DNA from: Zygnema cylindricum
Taxonomy: Eukaryota; Streptophyta; Zygnematophyceae; Zygnematales; Zygnemataceae
Length of the DNA stretch: 64,000 nt
Assembly (NCBI GenBank): GCA_037447655.1
Contig: JBBHKE010003190.1
Coordinates: 179,424 to 243,423 of the forward strand
Direction: 5' to 3'
Below are positions 46,153 to 57,629 of this stretch, piece after piece. The translations under genes were made by a program, and so were the position numbers. Numbering within the stretch: position 1 is the first letter of the stretch; every line of letters begins with the position of its first letter. Under the pieces are notes generated by a model. It did no database searches. It saw nothing but the letters and a program-made list of their open reading frames with translations, and had not been told where the DNA came from.

Positions 46153-49076
46153 TCACTCCATCTCATTGGTAAATACAGATTGCCTCACAAACTGTCCTCT
46201 CACTCTCGGCCTCTGTTCCGCCAATCGTTTCCGGCTCTGGTAACGAACCTGTCACATCACACCAAAACAACTTAAATCTGTTAGATAAGTACAAGGCAAG
46301 GATTACTAGGGAGTAGAAAAGAGAGTAGAAAAGAAAAGAACATTTACGCGCACACTTTTTTTGTTTTTTTCACGTGAACACCTTTTACTTGAACACTCTG
46401 TCGATCATTCTCTCCCTCTCTTCTAACACCCAGCTCCTAAACAAAGACCATGTGTCTCTCTCCCTCTCTCTCTCTTCATCTCTCCCCCTCTCTTACACAC
46501 CATTAAAAAAAAAGAAAAAAAGAGCAATTTACCTTTTTCTCAAAACATCTCTCCTTCCTCTTCTGTCGGAACTTATTCAGTGCAGCCTCTCTCCTCGCCG
46601 ACCGATTTTGAGTGGTCCCTATCACTCCATTAGCATCCATCCCACTAGCCCCATTGGTTCCCGCCTCTCCTCCCTCTCCCTCTACCGCCATAGCCATGGG
46701 AAGAGCTCCACTTTGACCATTGCTATTACCAGTATTAGCATTACTAGTCCCCATTTGTTTATGACCATTACTTCCATTGTTACTTCCGGAAACACTGCCA
46801 TTACCACTTGTCGCATTGACAATACTTCCATTTCCGACTCCTCCCATTCCACTCCCTCCACTCCCACCACTCCCACTTCCACTTCTACTTCCACTCCCAC
46901 TCCCACTCCCACTCCCACTCCCACTCCCACTCCCACTCCCACTACCGCCTCCTCCACTCCCTCCACTTCCTCCGCTCCCTCCACTCCCTCCGCTTCCTCC
47001 ACTCCCTCCGCTTCCTCCACTCCCTTGATTTCCGTTGCTTCCATGGAGAGATCCGTGACTTCCATTATGGATTGCTCCGTTATCCGGAGTTCCAGCTCCG
47101 TGATCCATGTGAATGACAGCCGCCGATTCCATTGTTCCGTTATTTCCGGACGGATGGGTGGAAGTGGACGAGAGTGGAGGATGATGAGTATGGTGATTAT
47201 GATGTTGTTGACTTTGAACTTGATGATGTTGACTATGACCGTGATGTTGTTGTTGAATTTGTCCATGATGTTGTTGACTTTGTCCATGCTGTTGTTGACT
47301 TTGATTGTGATGTTGTTGATTTTGACCGTGATGTTGTTGACTTTGACCGTGATGGTGATGTTGAGGGAGAGGTCTTGCAACTCGGGAAGATTCCCCAAAA
47401 GCCGATTCGCTGAATCCCAGCCTATCATATCCCTCCACATGGTTCTCTCCCTTGTGAACATGAGGGGTAGGAGGAGGAGCCCAACCATTATTCGGTCCCC
47501 TTGGTCCATAGTATGAAGGTCCATAAGCCCCATAAGAAGGCAATCCTCTTTCAAAAATCAAATTTCTAGGTCCTCGCATACTCAAATCAATTCCTTGAGG
47601 ACTCATTATCGACGGTTTGCTCCCTCCTTCCTCTGAGGACGGCCTTGTTCCATGTAAAGAATCTGTTTTGTTGACCGTTACACCTGATGGAGTACTGAGA
47701 TCTGTTGCGTTGTGAGGTAGATGACGTTGATGGACCGCAACGGGGGTGGGAATCGTTCCACAGTTAGGCGACATGGAACTGTTGATTCTGTTAGATGGAA
47801 ACGGAACAGAAAGAGAGAAACTTCCTCCTCCAGCAGGCAAACTGGGAGGATGCTGCTGAGCTGTCACCAAGGAACTCATGCTGTATCTGTAAAATAAGAC
47901 AAAACAGGAATAAGGATAAATAAGAATAAGACGAGAAAACAGGACATGACAGGGGCAGGCAAAACTGGAAAGTACACCGTGAATCGTTATTAGCCTAATG
48001 TACTCTATATCGGCACCCCAAAGTTTTGGACATTGATACCTTAAATAGAATAAATTACACTATTGAAGGACGTGGACCATAATCTGCCACGTCTCCTGGC
48101 ACTATATTAGAATGAATGACGCTAATTTTTTCTTTACTCCAATAATTTCTTTAGTCTAATAACGATTCAAGGACAGGGAAGGGACAAGAAGGAAAATGAA
48201 CAACGTGAGGAAAGTGACAAGAAGGAACTGAGAAGTACGAATCGAGGGAGTGACATTTTCATTATTGGGCAGAAACACTATCCGTCGCATGTAACTTGTT
48301 ACCGTAAAAACAACACAGATTCAATTGATAAACAGTTTCGCAGACATGAGAATCCAGAAAACTACAAGAATTCAACAAAAAAAAAAAGGCAGAAAGCAAA
48401 AGATGAATTAGAAACAGGCAGGTATATCAATTCACTAACATATAACTCCACTTAAAGAATCACATAAGAATACAGATACCAATTAAAACATAAACAAAGT
48501 TAAAGACCCCAAATCCATATTTAGTTGCAGCTTCAGTCAACAGCTACAAACAAAAGTTTTTAAGTCCAAACCTTGAAAATGCCGAACCCCCCGACTGCCG
48601 AAGCACTTTCCGGTCCTCCGCCTCTCCCTCCTCCCTTGGTCTCTTTAAGGTAAGCTCCAAAGTGGGTAGTGTCTCTTCCTCCTCTTTGGGACTATTACTA
48701 TCTCCTCTATCTAAAACTCCATTCTCTCCATCTCTTCTCCCATCACTATCACCTCCCTTCCCTCCCTCCATCCCCTCCATATCCTCCCCTGACCCCGTAT
48801 ATTCTCTATCGTCTTCGTGGTTTCCCACTCCCACATTTCCGAGCAAATCTATGGCTTCCACAGGAGGAGGAGAGGCCTCTGGAGTACTCGTCCCTCCCGT
48901 CTCCATGGCTTCCTCTCCCTCTTCGTCACTGGAAGGTCGCTCGGGAGCCGGCGGAAGGTGAGGAGAAGCTTCCGGAGTTTCGTCTTCTTCTTTCTGATCG
49001 CATGCCAGCTGGCGGCTCCGTGGAGGTCCCTCATCAAGGCCTTTGCCTAAACAACCTTCTGAAAGAGAAAAACATA

Positions 49077-49152
<76 letters not shown>

Positions 49153-52100
49153 AACACATAAGAGAATGTCAACATCGAAGGTAAAAACATCCACATCGAA
49201 CTCACTATATGCCTGCTCGTCCTCCTCCCCTCTCCTCTCATCCTCCCCCCCTCCCTCTACTGACCTTCTGAGTCATCCTTGGAGTCCCCTCCAGTAGTCT
49301 CCTCCTCCTGGATTCTCATCTCCGGCTTTTTGTCTCTTGCTTGCATTAACGGGGCGTCCATCTGCCCGGAAAAAAAAAGGGGGAGAAAAGAATAAAAAAA
49401 AGAGAAAGTCAGAAACAGGACAACTTCATGTAAAAAAAACATCATAAACCCTAACAGGTACACCACTGTTTCTGCTTTTAAGCTCAAATGAGCTCTTAAT
49501 TTCTCAGAAAAAAGGACAATCATGTACGGATCTTCAAGAAAAAGATGATAATAGTTAAATGATAAAAACTGAATAGCAATCAGACAGAAAAACCTAGATA
49601 AATAGGAAAAAAAAATGTGATATCTTTGAAAAGAAGAGTCAAACTAGAAGAGTTAAAAAAAAAACTAAGACGGCTTAACTAAAACTCGCAACCGTAAATA
49701 AATACAATGAAAGACTTCAAAAACTTAATAAACAAATAAAAGACAAAAAATAAGAACAAAAAGGAAAACAGAAAACAGAAGGTATTTCACAAACCCCACA
49801 CCAACCCGAAGACTAACTGCAGAAACAAAAGACAACAACCAAAAAATGATGTAAAAGAAAAAGAAACCCAAAACAAAACAGAAAAAAAAAAACAAAGTAT
49901 AGAAGATAACCACAAAGAAAACAAACAAATAAAAAACGAAAAAGTACCTGTGTTCCACTTCCATTATCACTCCCTCCTTGGGCATCTGAACTGCTTCCAC
50001 TACCACTCCCACTTCCTCCTCCTTCACTTCCATCTCCCGAACCATTTCCCGAACCTACTCGACTCTTCGGTCGAGAAACTTTCTCAGTTTGGCTTCCACT
50101 CCCACTCCCACTACCACTCGACTGCAGAAAATAAAATAAAAAAAAGGGAATTTAAGTATATCAATAAAAAAACGATTAAACAGAGTCAACAGAATGATAG
50201 AGATCTTATACTTACTAGTTTCCAGAAAAACATCAAAACATCGGAGACATGGGAATCATCGGAAACATCGAAGAATCAACAAAATGTTGACAGACTTATT
50301 ACCAGAAACAACAGGATAAAATCATAAAAAAACTCAAATCATAAGAAAGAAAAAAGAAAACACAGAAGAGCAGAACAGGATCTAAACACTAGAAAAAGAG
50401 TCCAAAGAAACAGATCGAGACAAAAAAACCAACCAAAACATTATAAGAGGAAACAAATAACTCACAGAATTGCATTTTCTCCAAACGTGTTGCCACAAAT
50501 TTTTCAGCTCATTCTTCCGTACTGGCTTCACAAGAAAATCCGACGCCCCTTTCTGAAAACATTTCAGAACCATATCCATCGAATCGTGTGACGACATCAC
50601 TGCATAAGTCACAAATTAATTCCCAACTCTGTCAGGTTCCCTCCCAATATCCTTCTCCCTCTCCCACACATCTCCCCATTTTCTCTCAACATTCTCCTTC
50701 CTCTCCACAAGTCTCTCCCACTCTCCTCTCGCTCCTCTCTCCTCTCTCCTCCCTATCTCTCTCGACCTCACAGCAAAACTCAAATCTTTCGAAAACTTGA
50801 ACTTCCCACCTACAAATCCCTCAAAATTCACCAGAAACAAACAAACCAACGCAGAAACAGACAAAAAGACCAAGCTAAAACAAAACTAAAAAACAGCTCA
50901 GAAACAGACAAAATTACGACCACGTAAACCGTAAAAGGTCAACAAAAGACACTTACTGATAACAGGAACTCGTTCATGAGCTTCCATCGCCATTATTTTA
51001 GCCAATAAACTGATTCCTGAAAGACCGGGCATTACTACATCGGTGAGAACAAGATCGAACTGATGCGGTCCGGCTTCCAACAGTTCCCATGCATGGAGTC
51101 CGTTAGCCGCAGGAGTAACTGAAAAACAACATAGAGCAAGAGAGAAGAGAAAAAAAGAGGAGGGGAGAGAAGAGAGGGGAGGAGGGAGGAGGGAGAGGGC
51201 GAGGGCGAGGGAGAGGGAGAGAAGGGTGGAAAACAGTTAGCACTTTAATACTTAATTTGACTTTTTTTATGTCATCAGTTGTCACAAGAACCTAGAAATC
51301 CAGATTCTGAAAATGACAGACTATTACACCGAAAGTTAGGGCAAGTCAAATTGCCGAGAGGGGAGAGGGGAGGGAGAGAGGGGAAAGTGAAGGGAGAAAG
51401 AGAGTGTGTGAGAGAGAGAGAGGGAGGGAGAGAAGAGAGGTAATTTAAGAGAGGGAGTCAAAATTTAAGAGATTGCCTTAAGTCCTCGGCAATTAAGTAA
51501 CGAGAAAGTCAGCCATTCAAAAGGGAGACGAATGTAGCTATATCCAACAAAAAAGTACTTTCAGAAATTAATAAAAAGTGCGTAAATTTTGTAATACGGA
51601 ATTTATCCATCTTTTTTTGGTTCCTTACACTGTATTCTGTGAACAGACTTTGTTTTTTTTTTCGGTGCTAGGAATGTCAATCTTACACCCATTAATATCC
51701 AAAAACAAAAAAAAAACTATTTTCTTGAAAAACTTTACATTCAAAAATCTTATGTAACGGATTATCCTTTCCTTCAAAATTATATATTTCCTCTTTACTT
51801 TTTCTGAGTTTCAGAATTGAGACATTTAGAATAGTGTACTGAAATTGATAATGCAACATCTCATTGCTGCAAATTTCCCAGCACACTCCTCCTAGCCTCA
51901 CTCTCCACCTCCCCTCCCTCTCTCTTCCCTTCCCTCACATCCACCTTCCTTCCCAAAAATACTTCTTTTAACTCGCCCTCAACTCCTTTTCCTTCCCATC
52001 CCTTCCCTTTCCTTCCTATTTCTTCATATCTCCTATTTTCCTCGTTATTCCCCTCCCCTACTTCTCATCTCTACTCCATTCCTTCTCTTCCTGTCCTTCC

Positions 52101-53162
52101 TCCTCCCTCTCTGTCGCCGCCTTCTTGGTTTCCTTAAAGTGCTTCCGCATCATCTGTTCTTCCCTTCCTCTGAACTTCCTCTCCCTCTCTACCTCCATTA
52201 CTCAACTTTTTCTCTTCCACTGTACCTGGTAGCCCTATTTCTACTTTCACCACCCCCTTTCCTCCTCTCTACTTCCTCCTCCCTCTCTACCATCGTCTCG
52301 CTCCTACCTGTCCCTGCCTATCCTCCCTCCTTCACCCTTCTTTTATCCACCTCCCTCTCCCTCTCCTCACTCCCTCATACTCCCATCCTTCATCCTACAT
52401 TCCCTCCCTTTGCCGATCATCCTTCCCTTCCTCCCTCACAATCCTCTCAGCTCTAAATCTCACCCTCCTCTCTCCCTCCCCTTCCCATCCTCCACAAACC
52501 CCTATCACCTCCTCCCTTCCTCCATGCAAAAAATCATCCTCCATCCCAAAAACCATCCCCCTACTTCCCTCCCCTTACCCCTATTCCCCCAATCCTCTCC
52601 CTCTCCCTCCCCCACCCTCCCCCTCCCTCCCCCACCCACCCTCCCTCTTCCCCCTCCCACCCCTCTTCCCCCTCCCTCCTCCCCCCTCCCTCCTCCCCCC
52701 CCCCCCCCCTCCCCCCCCTCGTGTCGTACCCCTGTATCCGCAGTTGGTGAGCAGCGCCTGCACTACGTGTCGGGTGCAGTCGTCGTCCTCCGCCAGCAGC
52801 ACGCGCAGCCCGCGAGCCAGAGCCAGGCCGCCGCCGCCGCCGCCCACGGGGACCACGTCGCCGAGCGAACTCACGGTAGGGCTCGGAGGGGGGGCGATAG
52901 GGGGGGCGGAGGGGGGGGGGCGGAGGGGGAGAAGCGGCGGAAGAGGGCTCGAGGGCAAGGGAGGGGGAGGAGGGAGGGGAGGGGGAGGGGGAGGGGGAGG
53001 GAGGGGAGGGGGGAGGGGGGGGGAGGGGGGGGGAGGGGGAGGGGGAGGGGGAGGAGGAGAGAGGGAGGGAGATGGGGTGGGGATGGGAGGGAAGGGGGGG
53101 GGAAGGGGAAGAGGGGGGAGGGAGAGGGACGAAGGTGATGTTTTTGAGGCGGGAGATGACAT
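46153..53162 (-). CDS. PRR: clock pseudo-response regulator, PRR3/7 type
   Basis: Nuclear circadian repressor. Exons: 53162-52730, 51118-50957, 50599-50466, 50121-49948, 49361-49265, 49058-48572, 47886-46533, 46248-46153. All junctions are GT-AG and phases agree. The receiver domain spans exons 1-3: [59 protein letters not shown]. Exon 6 has [11 protein letters not shown], an EAR-like repression motif, and runs into SAFSRYS, a PRR7 signature. Exon 7 has a His/Gln-rich tract, Gly-Ser repeats and the first half of CCT ([20 protein letters not shown]). Exon 8 gives [20 protein letters not shown]. About 979 aa from the ATG at 53162, which opens a proline-rich leader. The phospho-acceptor is Asp, not Glu. 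Start uncertain: another ATG at 53292 is out of frame by one base across G/C runs. Confidence 0.92.
47975..48174. mobile_element. TA-flanked MITE, CACCG family, in PRR intron 6
   Basis: The left end CACCGTGAATCGTTATTAGCC follows TA; the interior CTATATCGGCACCCCAAAG matches 28109-28281; the right end TCTAATAACGATTCAAGG is diverged. It lies in the intron between the SAFSR exon and the CCT exon, about 90 bp from the acceptor. Confidence 0.65.
49079..49150. repeat. (GA)n / (CT)n microsatellite at a PRR splice acceptor
   Basis: About 36 perfect GA units on the plus strand. In the PRR transcript this is a (CU)n tract ending about 20 nt before the acceptor of exon 6 (AG at 49059-49060), so it forms the polypyrimidine tract. 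Confidence 0.95.
51119..52729 (-). other. PRR intron 1, strongly strand-asymmetric
   Basis: 1.6-kb intron. 51900-52720 is almost pure pyrimidine on the plus strand, hence purine-rich in the transcript; 51360-51440 is the opposite. Frames here encode only low-complexity proline or serine and are not genes. Confidence 0.7.
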
Positions 53163-54153
53163 CGAGGGGAGGAGGGGGGGAGGGAGGTGGAGAGGAGGGA
53201 GAGAGGAGGGAGAGGTTTACGGAGTCGGTGAGGATGTCGGGATGGGTGGCGATGGCGGTGGTGGAGTCTCCACCGCCGTATTCACCGGCCATGGGGGAGG
53301 GGGAGGGGGAGGGAGAGAGAAAATTGTTTTTGAGGGTGTGAGAAGGGAGGGAGGGAGAGAGGCCAGGGTTAGGGCTGCGTAGGAGATGGTCCGTACTGAA
53401 AGAGAGAGAGAGAGAGGGAGAGAGAAAGAAAGGTCGAGCAATGTAAAGGGAGAGGGAGAGGGAGAGAGGGAGAGGGAGGTATGGTACTATAGTATTCGGA
53501 TTGGTTTCGGTTAGGATTTGGTGAAGAGTGGAGGGCTAAGCGCCGCCTTAGGGGCAGAGGGGGGGTAAGAAGGAGAGGAGGGGAAGGAGAGAAAAGTTTT
53601 CCGAAAGTATCTCGGGCAGCGGTAAATATTAAGGGATGAAAGATTTGGGTCGACGAACGGCAGGCGAGGAAAAGATTTGGGGGGGGGGAGAGGGAGGAAA
53701 AAGATTTTCGAGCTACCCGCGAGACAAGGAGCGAAAGATCTGAAAGGGGACGTGACGTTCCGAGACTGGAAAGATCTGGCGATCCGACGGCCGTCGATCT
53801 TTGAGATCGTACGGCGGAGGGAGAGGACACAAGAGGCGGATTCTCCGCCGCAGGTTGGAGTGCCGGTGAGTAAGAAGATAGGAGGATGACGGCCGGCAAG
53901 TTTCGCCGGCGGATCGAAATGTGGACGCCGGTAGGGCAACCGCTTTTTCCGACAGGATTTTGTTTAAGAAAGGGGAGACGTCCTTGTACGGACGGTGAGC
54001 GGTGACGTGGAGTGCTGGAATTAAATTCTGGACCAGTGGAAGGAGAGCAAAAGATATTCGAATTTTTAATAAGGGCGGTCGAAGATCTGGAGAAAAAGGT
54101 GATCTAGTTTTCCTGGCTAGGAATAGCCACGGCCGTATCTGCGTGAAGGGAGG

Positions 54154-54161
54154 AGATATTT
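54154..54161 (-). promoter_or_regulatory. evening-element-like site upstream of PRR
   Basis: AAATATCT on the PRR strand, 8 of 9 bases of the evening element AAAATATCT bound by CCA1/LHY/RVE Myb factors. It lies about 990 bp upstream of the ATG at 53162. A related GAATATCTT is at 54051-54059. Clock genes of this class often carry such sites; binding here is inference. Confidence 0.35.
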
Positions 54162-54700
54162 GACGCGGGGAGATCTTTTGGAGCCTTTGTATTCGCGAGT
54201 CGGAAGTATCTTCGATTCGGAGAGCGACACGTAAGCAGAATAAGAAGCCAATTACCGCTTGAGAGCACGCCACGTTTCTCGAAAATGCGCGGTAATTCCG
54301 AAACAAAGGACGACAGAAGTACAGAACAGGTGACTTGTACGGACACGCGGGGTGGAATAACTTATCGTCGCGTGAATTTGTCGAACTTTGTTCTTTTTCG
54401 GATTTGAGCTTGTCCGTACATCGGGTTAGGGTTTCTGGCGTAATGAGGTCACGAGGTTCTGTCGTACGGCTCTTTTGAAGGAAGATTTTGCATAGATGAC
54501 GTGGAGGTAGCTGCGGAACAGGGGAGACTGAGTAGGATGAGCCAATGGGAGTCGAAAGAAAGATTGATGCGGCTGTTAAACCATGTAAAAGGCTGACAGC
54601 GAGCAGGGGAAGATATTCTGTCTTTGCTTTTCTTCGAATCTATCAAAAATGAGACGTGACGGTTGCAGTCAGAATGAAACTGGCTCCACTGGCATACATG

Positions 54701-54706
54701 CACGTG
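54701..54706. promoter_or_regulatory. G-box CACGTG upstream of PRR
   Basis: A perfect CACGTG about 1.5 kb upstream of the PRR start. PIF/HY5-type bZIP and bHLH factors bind this motif and PRR promoters in plants. A single 6-mer this far out is weak evidence. Confidence 0.25.
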
Positions 54707-55280
54707 TCAAAAAATGAACGCAATCGCGATTCCCAATTGCGACTGGTGCAGAAGAGAACAAAAGATCTTTCTTGAAACAGCTCATAGAAGGTCCAGCTGG
54801 CCGGCAGCAAAGAAAAAGAATCTTCCACATGTTCCGCCGTAATTCTCGCCGTTACAAGGAAATGACAAGGACCGCTAGCGACAGCATTAATGGGAGCGCC
54901 GCTGCGAAACAGATTCATTGCTCCTGCTGTTCGATTCGACGAATCCTCACGAAGTCGGGAGCAATAATTCCGACCGCGGAGTTTTAGCCTTTTCCGCGAT
55001 CGACTTCAACGCCAATATTGGTTCCGGAATGCCGGAAAACGACAAAACGCCAATCCGTTCAGCGTCTCATGCCAGTTATACTGTGAACTGAACAAACTTT
55101 ACATGATTTCAACAAAAAACAACCAAATTCCAGCGAATTGAAAGCGCATGCACGTTGTCTCGTTGACTCTACACTGTTCAGTGTGTGTCGAATCCTGCAA
55201 TGTCGGATTTTCAAACATTATTTTTTGTGGTGATGGACACCTATACAGTTATATTTTGCATGAAATTGACCTTTTCTCAG

Positions 55281-55965
55281 CCCGGACTTCCATTAGGCGT
55301 TCGAGTAATTGTACGGATACGTTTACTGGAAGGCGTGCCTTCCAATAGGTCGCGTCAGTAAACCACTTTTTATTTGCGTGGCTCATTCTGGCTGATAACA
55401 CGTAGTTTAATATTTTATGCTTAAAATCTTAAAAGTATCTTCGAATGCAAAGTGTGAACGCAATATCTGTACCAGCGGAGGTAATATCTGTACTACCGGA
55501 GGTAATATCTGTACCAGCGGAGGTAATTAATGATTCGTACAGAGGGCATTATAATGTACTATCCAAAATTTCAAAACGCAACGACCAAAAGGCAGCGTGA
55601 TGGGATAATTGCGGCGGATTAGCATCTACCCTGGTGGAAGGCACATGGCCCACCCATGAGACGTGTACGCACATAAGCGCGTGCTCATCGTGGGTTTTTT
55701 TTACTTTTCCACGCGGCCCATTTTTACACGTTCAGTGTTTGCAAATTGTCCTCACTGTGCACGGTCGCCACAGACTGTAGGGTTTGCGACGAGGCATCTC
55801 GGATAAAGAGTATAATGCATCCGACGGTCAGCTTTTACGCCTACAACCTTGGAGATTCTTCCGTAAAGATGTTTTCTTTGGGGGAAAAATAAAATGTACG
55901 GACTTGTACGAAACGGTATGGCCCTCAGTAAATAACCCCACTTTTCCGCTAATGGAAGTCCACCC
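55281..55965 (+). mobile_element. PIF/Harbinger-like MITE (P5)
   Basis: About 685 bp from ACTTCCATTAGGCG to CTAATGGAAGTCCACCC. It is the best reference copy for P3 and P4. It contains a 21-bp triplication and GTACG pairs near the right end (GTACGGACTTGTACGAAACGG). Confidence 0.7.
55463..55525. repeat. 21-bp unit repeated three times
   Basis: ATATCTGTACCAGCGGAGGTA occurs three times in tandem (middle copy with two changes) inside P5. The related place in P4 (near 43250, reverse) has a single unit. Confidence 0.9.
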
Positions 55966-56013
55966 TCAGTAGACAAATATTGGAAACGTATGCCACAACA
56001 AATTGGGATTTAC

Positions 56014-56442
56014 TATTGTTGTGTATCGTTAGCCTCTTGCCGATCACCGATATGTACCTTCGTTTTACCTACCGATAATTGGTATATATTGGTTACATAC
56101 TTCATATGTACGGTTCCGTAATACGTACTGAAATTGTCCTTTCCCAACGTATAAAAAAATCTTAACCCCCTCCCCCCCCAAGTTGTGATACCATCCCCCC
56201 TCCACCCCTCATGATCTACCGCCTATCGACGGTTCGGAACCGATATATCGGAACGTATCGCTGATAATTACCAATAACAATATATCGTAGCTAGTCGACC
56301 TCCTTAACCATACCAATAATCGATATAAAGCTTATCGGATTTATCATGATATAAAATTTAACAATACACAACACGATACCAATAATAGATGTATAGCTTA
56401 TCAGATTTATCGTGATATAAAAGTTAACAATACGCAACACTA
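56014..56442. mobile_element. hAT-like non-autonomous element 3
   Basis: Left end TATTGTTGTGTATCG; right end ...CAACACTA at 56442. It shares ends and CGATA-rich interior with hAT elements 1 and 2. The right ~60 bp are duplicated (ending near 56374 and 56442). The target duplication is unclear. Confidence 0.55.
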
Positions 56443-57586
56443 TAAATTATATCATGGGTCCGTCGAGTGGCCTTTACGATGGTCCTATTAAGACTTTTAC
56501 AAAAATCATAGTGTCATATATTAAACTGGAAAATTTGTATGTCTGTTTTGGAAAAATGTTGAAACCTCAATTTTCATTATTACACCAATTCGAGTACGAA
56601 CGTCGATATTTAGAGTACACAAATCCCTCTACCATTCCTCTTATCACAACGTACCTCGTTATCTCCCCCCCTTTTTTTCCCCCGTCTCCAAAAAATAAAG
56701 TGAAACTCATAATGACAATTAGATGTTAGATCGATAAAGAATGTGTGCAAGCAACATATTGAGTTTATGTTCTATCACATCGTTTCGGCATAACACCACC
56801 GACTTGAAGTATACAATAGCCAATCCAAAACCGGTTTGTATGATGTTATGCAAATTGCTCCTTGTTATCTAAAAGAATGAAAATGTGATAAAACATGTAA
56901 AACCTTTAAACGTGGGAGAATGTATTGTTTATTTGGTGACTTTAATATTGATCGTTTACATGTATTAAAGTTACATGGGTGGTCGATTCATATTCGATAA
57001 ATTTTAGGATCTAACTATCAACACACATGAAAAAATGAATATAATCATTTTTTTATGTTTAATTGCATTATCGAATCGTATAAAAATCCACTTGTTTATT
57101 ATATACGATGAGTTAGAAAATACCTTGTGCAAGTAACATACATGCGAAAAAAAATGATTGATAAAATTGTTGCATATAAAACGATATAAGAATTACAAAC
57201 CCATTTAATTATAGTTGTTAAACACATTATGTTATTATGTTATTTTTTACATTTATAAAAAGTCTTCACAAATTTAAGCAAACCCATTAACTTTATATAT
57301 GTTTGCGAAACCCTAAACGATTATCATTTTAACAAGCAATTGTCGATAACATGTATTTATCGTATACGTAAAATAATGTGTCAAACATGAAAAAAAATCG
57401 AGTTTTACATTTTATTTTCTTTTTTTCTTTTGTATGATTTTATTCCATTTCAATAAATAGCAAACGTTCACGTGGACGAGTAACATTGTTACGAGATTGC
57501 ATGCGGCGGTTATAGAATCTCTAAGCAAAAATTTGTTGATTTATAAAAACGTTAAAGCTTTACACCCTTTAAATACACACACACAC

Positions 57587-57629
<43 letters not shown>

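Larger units (their letters stand above)
53293..55280. other. PRR upstream region / 5' UTR
   Basis: GA-rich blocks up to 53500, then mixed sequence. Frames of 140-197 codons on the minus strand (53369-54306) have no domain and overlap one another; they are probably 5' UTR or chance. AGATCT-like motifs recur at 53736, 53775 and 54082. Confidence 0.4.

Noticed and set aside
46374-47516. 380-codon plus-strand frame rich in Ser/Thr/Pro
   Set aside because: It is the antisense of the His/Gln- and Gly/Ser-rich PRR exon 7; its repeats mirror that exon and no domain is seen.
52410-53382. Several long proline-, arginine- or glycine-rich frames on both strands
   Set aside because: They arise from strand-asymmetric low-complexity DNA in PRR intron 1 and exon 1. 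Only the frame that contains the receiver domain is supported.
53369-54306. Minus-strand frames of 142-197 codons upstream of the PRR
   Set aside because: No recognisable domain, they overlap each other in different frames, and they lie where the PRR 5' UTR and promoter are expected.
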